NCBI GenBank assembly: GCA_903928635.1
Contig: CAIYRQ010000059.1
Span: forward strand, 1 to 36,847
From: an uncultured beta proteobacterium
Lineage (GTDB): Bacteria; Pseudomonadota; Gammaproteobacteria; Burkholderiales; Burkholderiaceae_C
Direction of reading: 5' to 3'
DNA length: 36,847 nt
The position numbers were made by a program, and so were the translations under genes. Under the pieces are notes generated by a model. That model was not told where the DNA came from. It searched no databases and saw nothing but the letters and a program-made list of their open reading frames with translations. Positions 1-7,533 of this stretch are shown one piece after another (positions within the stretch are counted from its first letter, which is position 1; every line of letters begins with the position of its first letter).

Positions 1-253
1 CTTGTCCAAAGACGAAGGTGGCCGCCACACGCCTTTCTTCAACAACTACCGCCCCCAGTTCTACTTCCGTACAACGGACGTGACCGGTGCGATCGAGTTG
101 CCAGAAGGCAAAGAGATGGTGATGCCTGGTGACAACGTGTCAATCACGGTCAAGTTGATCAACCCCATTGCGATGGAAGAAGGCTTGCGCTTCGCCATTC
201 GCGAAGGCGGTCGCACCGTCGGTGCGGGCGTGGTTGCAAAAATCATCGCGTAA
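1..253 (+). CDS. tuf: Elongation factor Tu, C-terminal fragment (5' end outside window)
   Basis: This is the last 83 residues of EF-Tu, the GTPase that delivers aminoacyl-tRNA to the ribosome. The visible part is domain III: the segments [24 protein letters not shown] and the terminal [15 protein letters not shown] are hallmarks of the family. The reading frame is open from the window edge to TAA at 251-253, so the gene is truncated only by the window. It lies 25 bp upstream of rpsJ, the usual str/S10 boundary in betaproteobacteria. Confidence 0.97.
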   Translation, partial: LSKDEGGRHTPFFNNYRPQFYFRTTDVTGAIELPEGKEMVMPGDNVSITVKLINPIAMEEGLRFAIREGGRTVGAGVVAKIIA

Positions 254-278
254 TTCGCAAAGTTATTAAGGAATTACC

Positions 279-593
279 ATGGCAACCAAGCAAAAAATCC
301 GTATCCGCCTGAAGGCATTCGACTACAAGCTCATCGACCAATCGGCCGCTGAGATTGTGGAAACCGCAAAACGCACCGGCGCGATTGTCAAAGGTCCCGT
401 GCCTTTGCCCACCCGCATGAAGCGTTTTGACATTCTGCGTTCGCCGCACGTCAACAAAACCAGCCGTGACCAGTTCGAAATCCGTACGCACCAGCGTCTG
501 ATGGACATTGTCGACCCCACCGACAAGACCGTTGATGCGCTGATGAAGCTCGACCTGCCCGCTGGCGTGGATGTGGAAATCAAACTGCAGTAA
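279..593 (+). CDS. rpsJ: 30S ribosomal protein S10
   Basis: S10 (104 aa; the family is about 103) is a protein of the 30S head and also the NusE partner of NusB in antitermination. The N-terminus [15 protein letters not shown] and the segment [22 protein letters not shown] are diagnostic. The ATG is preceded by TAAGGAATTACC, which gives an adequate ribosome binding site. Unusually for an S10 operon, 216 bp separate it from rplC. That gap holds a perfect hairpin, a promoter-like site and a structured leader. Confidence 0.98.
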   Translation: MATKQKIRIRLKAFDYKLIDQSAAEIVETAKRTGAIVKGPVPLPTRMKRFDILRSPHVNKTSRDQFEIRTHQRLMDIVDPTDKTVDALMKLDLPAGVDVEIKLQ

Positions 594-601
594 AGCAGTT
601 C

Positions 602-633
602 GGGTGTTTGCGGCGCAGGTCGCAAACACCCTT
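602..633 (+). terminator. Perfect 11-bp hairpin between rpsJ and rplC (terminator or attenuator-like)
   Basis: Positions 602-612 (GGGTGTTTGCG) are perfectly complementary to 621-631 (CGCAAACACCC), with an 8-nt loop. Only two T residues follow directly, so it lacks the U-tract of a strong intrinsic terminator. It may be a weak terminator, an attenuator or a 3'-end stabilising hairpin for the tuf-rpsJ transcript. Confidence 0.6.
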
Positions 634-653
634 GAGTAGCGATTTGGCGAAAG

Positions 654-685
654 TTTGTGCGCAAGCGCAAACCTGGCGCTATAAT
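654..685 (+). promoter_or_regulatory. Candidate sigma-70 promoter for the rplC operon
   Basis: A consensus -10 box TATAAT lies at 680-685. A poor -35-like TTGTGC at 655-660 is 19 bp upstream. The start of transcription would fall near 692, giving a leader of about 115 nt before rplC. The -10 match is strong and the -35 weak, so this is a prediction only. Confidence 0.55.
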
Positions 686-693
686 CGCAGGCT

Positions 694-803
694 GTCCAAA
701 AGTTGCCGCGTATTAAGCGCAGGTGACTTGGACGGTTTTATTAACAGTCTCTCACGCAAAAACGTTGCTGCCAATTGAAGTGGCAACGGTGAGAGTAACG
801 GAG
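694..803 (+). promoter_or_regulatory. Structured 5' leader of rplC, candidate r-protein autoregulatory element
   Basis: Two hairpins can be drawn. Hairpin 1 pairs 694-699 with 728-733 (GTCCAA/TTGGAC), 702-707 with 722-727 (two G-U pairs), and 708-710 with 718-720. Hairpin 2 pairs 749-755 with 789-795 (CTCTCAC/GTGAGAG) and 763-768 with 783-788 (CGTTGC/GCAACG), with a one-sided A-rich bulge at 756-762. The Shine-Dalgarno GGAG (800-803) starts 4 nt after hairpin 2. In E. coli an L4-binding leader controls the S10 operon from upstream of rpsJ; an analogous role here is inference. Confidence 0.5.
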
Positions 804-809
804 AAAACA

Positions 810-1490
810 ATGAGTCTTAGCAATCACTTAGGGTTGCTGGGTCGCAAAGTTGGCATGATGCGCCTATTCACCGACGACGGGGACGCTGTTCCTGTGACGG
901 TGGTAGATGTGTCAAACAACCGTGTGACGCAGGTCAAAACCCAGGCCAATGATGGCTACGTTGCCTTGCAGGTGACGTTTGGTTCTCGCAAAGCTTCGCG
1001 TATCACCAAGCCCGTGGCAGGTCACCTTGCCAAAGCAGGTGTTGAAGCCGGCGAAATCATCCAAGAATTCCGCATCACTGCCGACGTTGCAGCCCAGTAC
1101 CAAGCTGGCTCTGTACTCGCTGTGTCGAATTTGTTCGCAGTGGGCCAAAAGGTGGATGTGCAAGGCACAACCATCGGTAAAGGCTACGCTGGCACGATCA
1201 AGCGCCACCACATGAGCTCGCAACGCGCGTCGCACGGTAACAGCCGTTCGCACAACGTTCCCGGCTCTATCGGTATGGCCCAAGATCCTGGTCGCGTCTT
1301 CCCAGGCAAGCGCATGACGGGTCACCTCGGTGATGACACGGTTACCACGCAAAACTTGGACGTGATCCGCGTCGACGAAGCGCGCCAATTGCTGATGATC
1401 AAGGGCGCAATCCCTGGTTCGGCTGGCGGTTTTGTCACTGTGCGTCCCGCTGTCAAAGCGAAAAACCCATCTGCTAAAGGAGCGAACTGA
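810..1490 (+). CDS. rplC: 50S ribosomal protein L3
   Basis: L3 (226 aa) is an early assembly protein of the 50S subunit near the peptidyl transferase centre. Diagnostic segments are [12 protein letters not shown] near the N-terminus, [13 protein letters not shown], and the loop [15 protein letters not shown], with GKRMTGHLG following. The frame is open further upstream to 723, but ATG at 810 is chosen because GGAG at 800-803 precedes it and the protein then begins [13 protein letters not shown] as in relatives. Its stop codon overlaps the rplD start by one base, implying translational coupling. Confidence 0.97.
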   Translation: MSLSNHLGLLGRKVGMMRLFTDDGDAVPVTVVDVSNNRVTQVKTQANDGYVALQVTFGSRKASRITKPVAGHLAKAGVEAGEIIQEFRITADVAAQYQAGSVLAVSNLFAVGQKVDVQGTTIGKGYAGTIKRHHMSSQRASHGNSRSHNVPGSIGMAQDPGRVFPGKRMTGHLGDDTVTTQNLDVIRVDEARQLLMIKGAIPGSAGGFVTVRPAVKAKNPSAKGAN

Positions 1491-2110
1491 TGCAGCTCGA
1501 ACTCCTGAACGATCAAGGTCAAGCGACCGCCAAGTACGACGCGCCTGAAACGGTGTTCGGTCGTGCTTACAACGAAGACCTAGTGCACCAAGTGGTTGTG
1601 GCCTTTCAGGCCAATGCGCGCCAAGGCACGCGGGCTCAAAAAGACCGCGAGCAAGTGCACCACTCCACCAAGAAGCCTTTCAAGCAAAAGGGAACCGGTC
1701 GCGCACGTGCCGGTATGACTTCTTCGCCCCTGTGGCGCGGAGGCGGTCGTATTTTCCCGAACATGCCTGATGAAAACTTCAGCCAGAAAATCAACAAAAA
1801 GATGTACCGTGCCGGTATGGCCGCGATCCTGTCGCAGCTGGCCCGCGAAGGCCGTCTCGCGGTGGTGGACTCGTTGACGGTGGATTCGCCCAAAACCAAG
1901 CCCCTGGCGGCGAAGTTCAAGGCGATGAACTTGCAGTCCGTATTGGTGATCGCCGACGAAGTCGACGAGAACTTGTACCTGGCCTCTCGCAACCTGGTCA
2001 ACATCCTGGTTGTTGAGCCCCGCTATGCGGACCCCGTGTCCCTGGTGCACTACCGCAAGGTTCTGGTCACCAAGGCTGCTATGGACAAACTCAAGGAGAT
2101 GTTCGCATGA
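1490..2110 (+). CDS. rplD: 50S ribosomal protein L4
   Basis: L4 (206 aa) lines the nascent-peptide exit tunnel and in some bacteria represses its own operon. The family loop [22 protein letters not shown] around residues 60-85 is the tunnel extension. The C-terminal Rossmann-like part contains [19 protein letters not shown]. It overlaps rplC by 1 bp and rplW by 4 bp (ATGA), so the three genes are translationally coupled. It is the best candidate ligand for the structured rplC leader, by analogy with E. coli. Confidence 0.97.
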   Translation: MQLELLNDQGQATAKYDAPETVFGRAYNEDLVHQVVVAFQANARQGTRAQKDREQVHHSTKKPFKQKGTGRARAGMTSSPLWRGGGRIFPNMPDENFSQKINKKMYRAGMAAILSQLAREGRLAVVDSLTVDSPKTKPLAAKFKAMNLQSVLVIADEVDENLYLASRNLVNILVVEPRYADPVSLVHYRKVLVTKAAMDKLKEMFA

Positions 2111-2433
2111 GCCACGGTCCTCAACTTTCCAAATTCGACGAAGGTCGTTTGATGCAGGTTCTGATTGCGCCTATCGTGTCTGAAAAAGCCACGATGGTTG
2201 CTGAAAAGAACAACGTCGTCACCTTCAAAGTGCTCCAGGACTCCACCAAATATGAAATCAAGGCCGCTGTGGAATTGATGTTCAAGGTTGAAGTCAAGGG
2301 CGTGTCTGTCGTCAACACCAAAGGCAAAAGCAAGCGTTTTGGCAAATCCATGGGTCGTCGCGACAACGTTCGCAAAGCCTATGTCATGCTCAAACCTGGT
2401 CAAGAGCTGAACCTCGGCGGGGAGGCTGCGTAA
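2107..2433 (+). CDS. rplW: 50S ribosomal protein L23
   Basis: L23 (108 aa) sits at the polypeptide exit and docks trigger factor and SRP. The motifs [17 protein letters not shown] and [19 protein letters not shown] identify it. The first 15 residues, ending [10 protein letters not shown], form the short N-terminal extension common in Burkholderiales. The start overlaps the rplD stop as ATGA, which supports ATG at 2107 over the internal ATG at 2152. rplB follows after 2 bp. Confidence 0.96.
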   Translation: MSHGPQLSKFDEGRLMQVLIAPIVSEKATMVAEKNNVVTFKVLQDSTKYEIKAAVELMFKVEVKGVSVVNTKGKSKRFGKSMGRRDNVRKAYVMLKPGQELNLGGEAA

Positions 2434-2435
2434 TC

Positions 2436-3260
2436 ATGGCTGTCATTAAAATGAAACCTACTTCTCCAGGCCGTCGTGGCGTGGTGAAGATTTCGCGTGA
2501 TCACCTCTACAAGGGTGCCCCGCACGCTGCTTTGCTGGAGCCACAATTCCAGCACGCCGGCCGCAACAACAATGGTCACATCACCACCCGTCACAAGGGC
2601 GGCGGTCACAAGCACCATTACCGTGTGGTTGACTTCCGTCGTTTGAAGGATGGCATTCCTGCAAAAGTCGAGCGTATTGAATACGATCCCAACCGTTCCG
2701 CGCATATTGCGTTGTTGTGCTACGCCGACGGCGAGCGCACCTACATCATTGCGCCGCGCGGCTTGGAAGTTGGCGCATCGGTGATGAGTGGCTCTGAAGC
2801 CCCTATCCGTGTCGGCAACACCTTGCCTGTGCGCAACATCCCCGTGGGTTCCATCATCCACTGCGTGGAGTTGCAAGTCGGCAAGGGCGCGCAGATCATT
2901 CGCTCGGCAGGTACTTCTGCCACGCTGCTGGCACGTGAAGGCACCTACGCTCAAGTGCGTCTGCGCTCGGGCGAAGTTCGCAAGATCCATATCGACTGCC
3001 GTGCGACCATCGGCCAAGTCGCCAACGAAGAGCACAGCCTGCGCCAACTCGGTAAAGCCGGTGTCAAGCGCTGGATGGGTATTCGTCCAACCGTTCGCGG
3101 TACCGTCATGAACCCTGTGGATCACCCACACGGTGGTGGCGAAGGCAAGACCGGCGAAGGCCGTCATCCAGTGGATCCTTGGGGCAATCTGACCAAGGGT
3201 TACCGTACCCGTAACAACAAGCGCACGCAGGTCATGATCGTGTCGCGTCGCAAGAAGTAA
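2436..3260 (+). CDS. rplB: 50S ribosomal protein L2
   Basis: L2 (274 aa) is one of the most conserved 50S proteins and is needed for subunit association and peptidyl transfer. The glycine/histidine-rich signature [19 protein letters not shown] near residues 225-245 contains the conserved histidine. [22 protein letters not shown] is the N-terminal RNA-binding part. Length matches the family. The ATG is 3 bases after the rplW stop, preceded by GGGGAGG within the rplW end. Confidence 0.98.
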   Translation: MAVIKMKPTSPGRRGVVKISRDHLYKGAPHAALLEPQFQHAGRNNNGHITTRHKGGGHKHHYRVVDFRRLKDGIPAKVERIEYDPNRSAHIALLCYADGERTYIIAPRGLEVGASVMSGSEAPIRVGNTLPVRNIPVGSIIHCVELQVGKGAQIIRSAGTSATLLAREGTYAQVRLRSGEVRKIHIDCRATIGQVANEEHSLRQLGKAGVKRWMGIRPTVRGTVMNPVDHPHGGGEGKTGEGRHPVDPWGNLTKGYRTRNNKRTQVMIVSRRKK

Positions 3261-3271
3261 GGGGCAGGTAA

Positions 3272-3550
3272 ATGACTCGTTCTCTCAAAAAAGGCCCCTT
3301 TGTGGACCATCATTTGTTGGCCAAAACGGAAAAAGCCGTTGCCACCAAAGACAAAAAGCCGATCAAGACCTGGTCGCGTCGCTCTATGGTTTTGCCCGAC
3401 TTCATCGGCCTGACCATTGCTGTGCACAACGGCAAGCAGCACGTGCCGGTCTATATCACTGACCAAATGGTTGGCCACAAGTTGGGTGAGTTCGCTCTGA
3501 CCCGTACTTTCAAGGGCCATCCTGCGGACAAAAAAGTCCAAAAGAAATAA
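3272..3550 (+). CDS. rpsS: 30S ribosomal protein S19
   Basis: S19 (92 aa) forms part of the 30S head with S13 and contacts the A-site finger. The signatures [36 protein letters not shown] and the C-terminal [14 protein letters not shown] are all present. GGGGCAGGTAA precedes the ATG and gives a good ribosome binding site. It is co-transcribed with rplB (11-bp gap) and rplV. Confidence 0.98.
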   Translation: MTRSLKKGPFVDHHLLAKTEKAVATKDKKPIKTWSRRSMVLPDFIGLTIAVHNGKQHVPVYITDQMVGHKLGEFALTRTFKGHPADKKVQKK

Positions 3551-3560
3551 GGAGGTGACC

Positions 3561-3890
3561 ATGGAAACTCGTGCAACCCTTCGTGGCGTTCGTTTGTCGG
3601 TTGACAAAGGCCGTTTGGTCGCGGATCTGATCCGTGGCAAAAAGGTGGACCAAGCGCTCAATATTCTGCAATTCACGCAGAAAAAAGCCGCTGGAATCAT
3701 CAAAAAGGTTCTGGAATCAGCCATTGCTAACGCTGAACACAATGACGGTGCGGACATCGACGAATTGAAGGTGAAAACCATTTACGTCGAGCAAGGCGCA
3801 TCGCTGCGTCGCTTTACGGCCCGCGCCAAAGGCCGCGGCAACCAAATCCGCAAGCCCACGTGCCATGTGTACGTGACGGTCGGCAACTAA
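3561..3890 (+). CDS. rplV: 50S ribosomal protein L22
   Basis: L22 (109 aa) lines the exit tunnel, and its beta-hairpin is a site of macrolide resistance mutations in other bacteria. The segments [25 protein letters not shown] and the hairpin tip around [19 protein letters not shown] are diagnostic. An in-frame GTG exists at 3555, but ATG 3561 is preferred because a near-perfect GGAGGTGA (3551-3558) precedes it. It follows rpsS by 10 bp. Confidence 0.97.
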   Translation: METRATLRGVRLSVDKGRLVADLIRGKKVDQALNILQFTQKKAAGIIKKVLESAIANAEHNDGADIDELKVKTIYVEQGASLRRFTARAKGRGNQIRKPTCHVYVTVGN

Positions 3891-3905
3891 GAGGCTCGGA
3901 GAAAT

Positions 3906-4802
3906 ATGGGACAAAAAATCCACCCAACCGGCTTTCGCTTGAGCGTCAGCCGCAATTGGTCTTCTCGCTGGTACGCCAGCAACCGTGATTTCGCCGGCAT
4001 GTTGGCCGAAGACATCAAGGTTCGCGAATACCTCAAAGCCAAGCTGAAAAACGCTTCGGTGTCTCGCATCCTGATCGAGCGTCCTGCGAAGAACGCCCGT
4101 ATCACCATTTACTCTTCACGCCCTGGTGTCGTGATCGGTAAAAAGGGTGAGGACATTGAGAACTTGAAGCGCGACCTGAGCAAGCAGCTCGGTGTGCCAG
4201 TGGCAGTGAACATCGAAGAAGTGCGCAAGCCCGAGATCGATGCCAAGCTGATCGCTGACTCCATCACGCAGCAGCTCGAAAAACGCATCATGTTCCGTCG
4301 TGCCATGAAGCGCGCCATGCAAAACGCTATGCGTTTGGGCGCTCTGGGTATCAAGATCATGTCTGCCGGCCGCTTGAACGGCATCGAAATCGCTCGTACG
4401 GAGTGGTACCGCGAAGGCCGTGTGCCATTGCATACCCTGCGTGCCGATATCGATTACGGTACTTCTGAAGCAAAAACCACCTACGGCATCATTGGTGTCA
4501 AGGTGTGGGTCTACAAAGGCGATACCCTGGGTCGTAACGACCTGCCGGCCGCCAATGAGCCCCGTGCCGAAGAAGAGCGCCGTCCCCGTGGCCCCCGCCG
4601 CGATGACCGTGGTGGTGCGCGCCCTGGCGCAGACCGTCCCGCTCCCCGTGGTGCCCGCCGTCCTGCTGGAGCCGCTTCGGCACCTGCAGATGGCAGCGAC
4701 AAGCCTGTCGAGGCCGGAGGCTTCGAAGCCCCTAAACCCGCCGTTAAGCGCGTTCGCACAGTCGCCGCGCCAGCTGCAACAGCTGACGGCAAAGGAGAAT
4801 AA
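3906..4802 (+). CDS. rpsC: 30S ribosomal protein S3 with long Arg/Pro/Ala-rich C-terminal tail
   Basis: S3 (298 aa) contributes to the mRNA entry channel and its helicase activity. It has the N-terminal [11 protein letters not shown], the type II KH domain with [14 protein letters not shown], and the C-terminal domain with [21 protein letters not shown] and [14 protein letters not shown]. coli S3 is about 233 aa. Here roughly the last 75 residues are an extension, first [10 protein letters not shown]-type repeats and then an Ala/Pro/Lys stretch. Such tails are known in Burkholderiales S3 proteins and are predicted disordered and RNA-binding. rplP starts 2 bp after the stop. Confidence 0.97.
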   Translation: MGQKIHPTGFRLSVSRNWSSRWYASNRDFAGMLAEDIKVREYLKAKLKNASVSRILIERPAKNARITIYSSRPGVVIGKKGEDIENLKRDLSKQLGVPVAVNIEEVRKPEIDAKLIADSITQQLEKRIMFRRAMKRAMQNAMRLGALGIKIMSAGRLNGIEIARTEWYREGRVPLHTLRADIDYGTSEAKTTYGIIGVKVWVYKGDTLGRNDLPAANEPRAEEERRPRGPRRDDRGGARPGADRPAPRGARRPAGAASAPADGSDKPVEAGGFEAPKPAVKRVRTVAAPAATADGKGE

Positions 4803-4804
4803 CC

Positions 4805-5221
4805 ATGTTGCAACCCGCTCGTCGCAAATACCGCAAAGAGCAGAAGGGCCGTAACACCGGCATCGCGACCCGAGGCAGCTCGGTCGCATTCGGTGACTTT
4901 GGTCTGAAATGTACTGATCGCGGCCGTCTGACGGCACGCCAGATCGAAGCCGCACGCCGTGCGATTTCCCGTCACGTTAAACGTGGCGGTCGTATCTGGA
5001 TTCGCGTGTTCCCTGACAAGCCGATTTCCCAAAAGCCTGCTGAAGTGCGTATGGGTAACGGTAAAGGTAACCCCGAGTACTACGTGGCCGAAATCCAGCC
5101 CGGAAAAATCGTGTTTGAAATCGTCGGTGTCCCCGAAGAGTTGGCGCGTGAAGCGTTCCGTTTGGCTGCCGCCAAGCTGCCTTTGCGTACCACTTTCGTG
5201 TCCCGCATGATTGGCCAGTGA
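4805..5221 (+). CDS. rplP: 50S ribosomal protein L16
   Basis: L16 (138 aa) organises the A-site tRNA region of the 50S subunit. [17 protein letters not shown] at the N-terminus, FGDFGLKC, and [12 protein letters not shown] with [13 protein letters not shown] identify it without ambiguity. GGAGAAT, which overlaps the end of rpsC, serves as the ribosome binding site. It sits in the usual order rpsC-rplP-rpmC. Confidence 0.98.
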   Translation: MLQPARRKYRKEQKGRNTGIATRGSSVAFGDFGLKCTDRGRLTARQIEAARRAISRHVKRGGRIWIRVFPDKPISQKPAEVRMGNGKGNPEYYVAEIQPGKIVFEIVGVPEELAREAFRLAAAKLPLRTTFVSRMIGQ

Positions 5222-5239
5222 TCAGGAGAAGATTGAAAA

Positions 5240-5446
5240 ATGAAAACTACTGAACTGCGCAAAAAAGACGTTGCCGGCCTGCAAACCGAGATCAAAGAGC
5301 TCCAACGCGCTCACTTTGGTCTGCGTATGCAAAAAGCCACGCAGCAAATTTCTAACACCGCTACGCTGCGCATTGCGCGCCGCGATATTGCCCGCGCCAA
5401 GACTATTCTTGTCGAGAAGCAAAGCGCTGAAACATCCGCCAAATAA
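5240..5446 (+). CDS. rpmC: 50S ribosomal protein L29
   Basis: L29 (68 aa) is a small helical-hairpin protein near the exit tunnel that helps bind trigger factor. The N-terminus [15 protein letters not shown], the motif [12 protein letters not shown] and the helix [14 protein letters not shown] match the family. The ribosome binding site is AGGAGAAG at 5223-5230. It lies 18 bp after rplP and 10 bp before rpsQ. Confidence 0.96.
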   Translation: MKTTELRKKDVAGLQTEIKELQRAHFGLRMQKATQQISNTATLRIARRDIARAKTILVEKQSAETSAK

Positions 5447-5456
5447 GGAGCGATAA

Positions 5457-5726
5457 ATGACGGAAGCTAAAAAATCCCTCAAGCGCACCTTGATTGGCAA
5501 GGTGGTCAGCGACAAGCGTTCCAAGACCGTTACGGTTTTGATCGAGCGCCGCGTCAAGCATGAGCTGTACGGCAAGATTGTTGGTAAATCCAGCAAGTAC
5601 CACGCCCACGACGAAAACGGAGCCTACAAAATGGGCGACGTGATCGAAATCACCGAGAGCCGTCCTATTTCCAAAACCAAGAACTGGGTTGCGACTCGCT
5701 TGGTGGAAAAGGCTGCTGCGGTTTAA
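5457..5726 (+). CDS. rpsQ: 30S ribosomal protein S17
   Basis: S17 (89 aa) is a primary binding protein of the 16S 5' domain with an OB fold. [42 protein letters not shown] and the terminal motif [18 protein letters not shown] are classical. It starts after AAGGAGCGATAA. In most bacteria rplN follows directly, whereas here a terminator follows and the next gene is a peroxiredoxin. The S10-spc supercluster is therefore interrupted at this point. Confidence 0.97.
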   Translation: MTEAKKSLKRTLIGKVVSDKRSKTVTVLIERRVKHELYGKIVGKSSKYHAHDENGAYKMGDVIEITESRPISKTKNWVATRLVEKAAAV

Positions 5727-5760
5727 GCCCAAGCAGCGCTCGCGCTGCAAAGCTTTCGGA

Positions 5761-5787
5761 AACGGCCCACAATGATGGGCCGTTTTT
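5761..5787 (+). terminator. Intrinsic terminator after rpsQ
   Basis: A perfect 9-bp stem pairs AACGGCCCA (5761-5769) with TGGGCCGTT (5776-5784), with a 6-nt loop and a T-run continuing to 5787. It ends the rplC-rpsQ transcription unit. Confidence 0.9.
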
Positions 5788-5823
5788 CATTTCTGTAGTT
5801 CACAAACCCCCAAAGGAGACACC

Positions 5824-6330
5824 ATGATTCAAGTAGGCGACACCCTCCCCGCAGCTGTGCTGATGGAGTATTCAGAAGTCGAGGGCGAAGGTTGCAGCAT
5901 CGGCCCGAATGCCGTGGACGTGGCTAAAGCTACTGCCGGCAAGACAATTGCATTGTTCGCGCTGCCAGGTGCCTATACCCCCACTTGCTCTGCCAAGCAT
6001 GTGCCCGGTTTTGTACAACACTTTGATGACTTCAAGGCGGCTGGCGTGGACGAGATTTGGTGCGTGAGCGTCAACGACGCGTTTGTGATGGGCGCTTGGG
6101 CGCGTGACCAAAAGACCGGCACCAAAGTCCGCATGTTGGCCGATGGCAGTGCGGATTTCACCAAGGCGACCGGTCTGACGTTGGACCTCACCAGCCGCGG
6201 CATGGGACTGCGCAGCAACCGCTATTCCATGTTGGTCAAGGACGGCAAGGTTGCGTCATTGAACGTTGAAGGCCCAGGCAAGTTCGAAGTGAGCGACGCG
6301 GGCACCTTGTTGGCACAGGCCAAAGCTTAA
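5824..6330 (+). CDS. Prx5-type peroxiredoxin
   Basis: This 168-aa protein belongs to the AhpC/TSA superfamily, Prx5 group. These enzymes reduce hydrogen and alkyl peroxides with glutathione/glutaredoxin or thioredoxin. The active-site motif PGAYTPTC places the peroxidatic cysteine at residue 55. KHVPGF follows, and a conserved arginine lies in LRSNRYSMLV near residue 135. A further cysteine at residue 24 is not known to be the resolving one. The ribosome binding site AAAGGAGACACC is strong. The gene stands alone between the rpsQ terminator and a hairpin shared with the convergent acetyltransferase gene. Confidence 0.93.
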   Translation: MIQVGDTLPAAVLMEYSEVEGEGCSIGPNAVDVAKATAGKTIALFALPGAYTPTCSAKHVPGFVQHFDDFKAAGVDEIWCVSVNDAFVMGAWARDQKTGTKVRMLADGSADFTKATGLTLDLTSRGMGLRSNRYSMLVKDGKVASLNVEGPGKFEVSDAGTLLAQAKA

Positions 6331-6344
6331 ACGCTCCGCGTGAT

Positions 6345-6376
6345 CCGGCCTCTGACGTGGCTCAGAGGTCGGCTTT
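6345..6376. terminator. Hairpin between convergent peroxiredoxin and acetyltransferase genes
   Basis: Positions 6345-6355 pair with 6362-6372 (CCGGCCTCTGA with TCAGAGGTCGG, one G-U pair), with a 6-nt loop, followed by CTTT. The right arm overlaps the stop codon of the minus-strand gene. It could terminate the plus-strand gene, but the T-run is short. Confidence 0.5.
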
Positions 6377-6943
6377 CAGGTAATGCGCCCCGGCGATGGG
6401 GTTGAAGTAGTACGGTGGTATTTCTTCAAATCCCAAGTCTTCGTAGAGGCCGCGCGCAGCCTCCATATCGCTGAGCGTGTCCAGCAGCACGCAGTGGTAG
6501 CCGTTCATTTGCGCAAAGTCCAACTGTGCTTGGGCTAGTAGCCTTCCAATCCCAGACCCTCTGTAGGCACTGTCCACGTACAGGCGGCGCATTTCGCAGG
6601 CATCGGCATAGTCCGCGGTATCGAGCGGGCGCAACGCGCAGCAGCCAGCCACATTACCGTCGACCCACGCGAGCAGCAGTTGCCCGCGAGGCGCGGCGTA
6701 CTCCCCAGGCAGCGAGCGAAGTTCCTGGTCGAAGTCCGTGAAGCATTCGGGCACTGACAACGAGGCCGCATAGGCTCTCAATATGCGCCGGGCGGCGTCG
6801 AGATCACTGGCCGATTCAGGCCGCAACAGCGTTACGCGTACAGGAGGGGTCAAGGTAGATGCTCTGGCTCGCTGAGAAATTCTTTGCAACAGTCTATCGA
6901 ATAATTCAAACACGACTTTTTCACGCACGCCAGCCGCTACCAT
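6362..6943 (-). CDS. GNAT-family N-acetyltransferase
   Basis: This is a GCN5-related acetyltransferase, which transfers acetyl from acetyl-CoA to an unknown amine substrate. The acetyl-CoA binding motif A is CEMRRLYVDSAYRGSGIGRLL, including the RGSGIG pyrophosphate loop. It is followed by LLDTLSDMEAARGLYEDLGFEEI, the usual C-terminal motif B region. The domain proper starts around VTLLRPESASDL. The start is uncertain: ATG at 6943 gives 193 aa and has AAGGAC upstream, but starts inside the next 90 bases would still retain the domain. It is divergent from the lipoprotein gene at 7048. Confidence 0.85.
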   Translation of the reverse strand: MVAAGVREKVVFELFDRLLQRISQRARASTLTPPVRVTLLRPESASDLDAARRILRAYAASLSVPECFTDFDQELRSLPGEYAAPRGQLLLAWVDGNVAGCCALRPLDTADYADACEMRRLYVDSAYRGSGIGRLLAQAQLDFAQMNGYHCVLLDTLSDMEAARGLYEDLGFEEIPPYYFNPIAGAHYLKADL

Positions 6944-7047
6944 GGAACACGTCCTTTTTTTCCAGCTCTCCAATTCAAAGGCAAGCCAGAGTGTATTTAG
7001 CGACCTTGGGTGCAAACCTGCTGCACCGCCCAACCAGAATCAGCGTC

Positions 7048-7533
7048 ATGGCGGCAGTCCTATTGCTGTGCGCATGCAGTCCGGCCCTGAATTGGCGACG
7101 AGTCACCTTGGGCGACATGGCAGTCACACTTCCCTGCAAGCCGTACCACACGCAACGCTCCCTGCCATGGGCGGGTCAGGCCTTGGAGATGGAGATGGTT
7201 GGCTGCGAAGCGGATGGCGCTTTGTTTGCGGCCAGTCGAATTCGCCTTCCGCCAGGTGCCGACCCCAGCCAATTGCAAGCCCAATGGCAAGCCGCCAGCT
7301 TGCAGCAAATGAAGGCCCAGGGCGAGCCGAAGCTTGAGCCGGTTACGACCCACGCGCCAGCGATGGCGACGCAGCAAATTGCTGCGTCCGGCCAGGGCAG
7401 CGACGGTAAAGCCTTGCAAGCACGTCTCGCATGGGTGGTGCATGGCGCAGACCTGTACCACCTGGCCGTCTATGCGGCGCATGTCTCGCCCGAGATGGTT
7501 GACCCCTTTTTTGATGGAATGAATCCCCTGTGA
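7048..7533 (+). CDS. Putative small lipoprotein, function unknown
   Basis: I do not recognise this family. From ATG 7048 the protein is 161 aa and begins MAAVLLLCACSPALNW, a very short hydrophobic segment with a lipobox-like LCAC. This suggests a lipidated, envelope-located protein. The rest is soluble and contains GDMAVTLPCKPY, a pattern seen in small exported proteins. The frame is open upstream to 6859, but a start there would place the hydrophobic lipobox internally. No clear Shine-Dalgarno is seen. Its TGA overlaps the GTG start of the MFS gene, suggesting co-translation. Confidence 0.65.
   Translation: MAAVLLLCACSPALNWRRVTLGDMAVTLPCKPYHTQRSLPWAGQALEMEMVGCEADGALFAASRIRLPPGADPSQLQAQWQAASLQQMKAQGEPKLEPVTTHAPAMATQQIAASGQGSDGKALQARLAWVVHGADLYHLAVYAAHVSPEMVDPFFDGMNPL

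Noticed and set aside
2400-3167. Long minus-strand open frame antisense to rplB
   Set aside because: It lies entirely opposite a highly conserved ribosomal gene, its protein is low-complexity and resembles nothing, and it reflects codon bias of the + strand.
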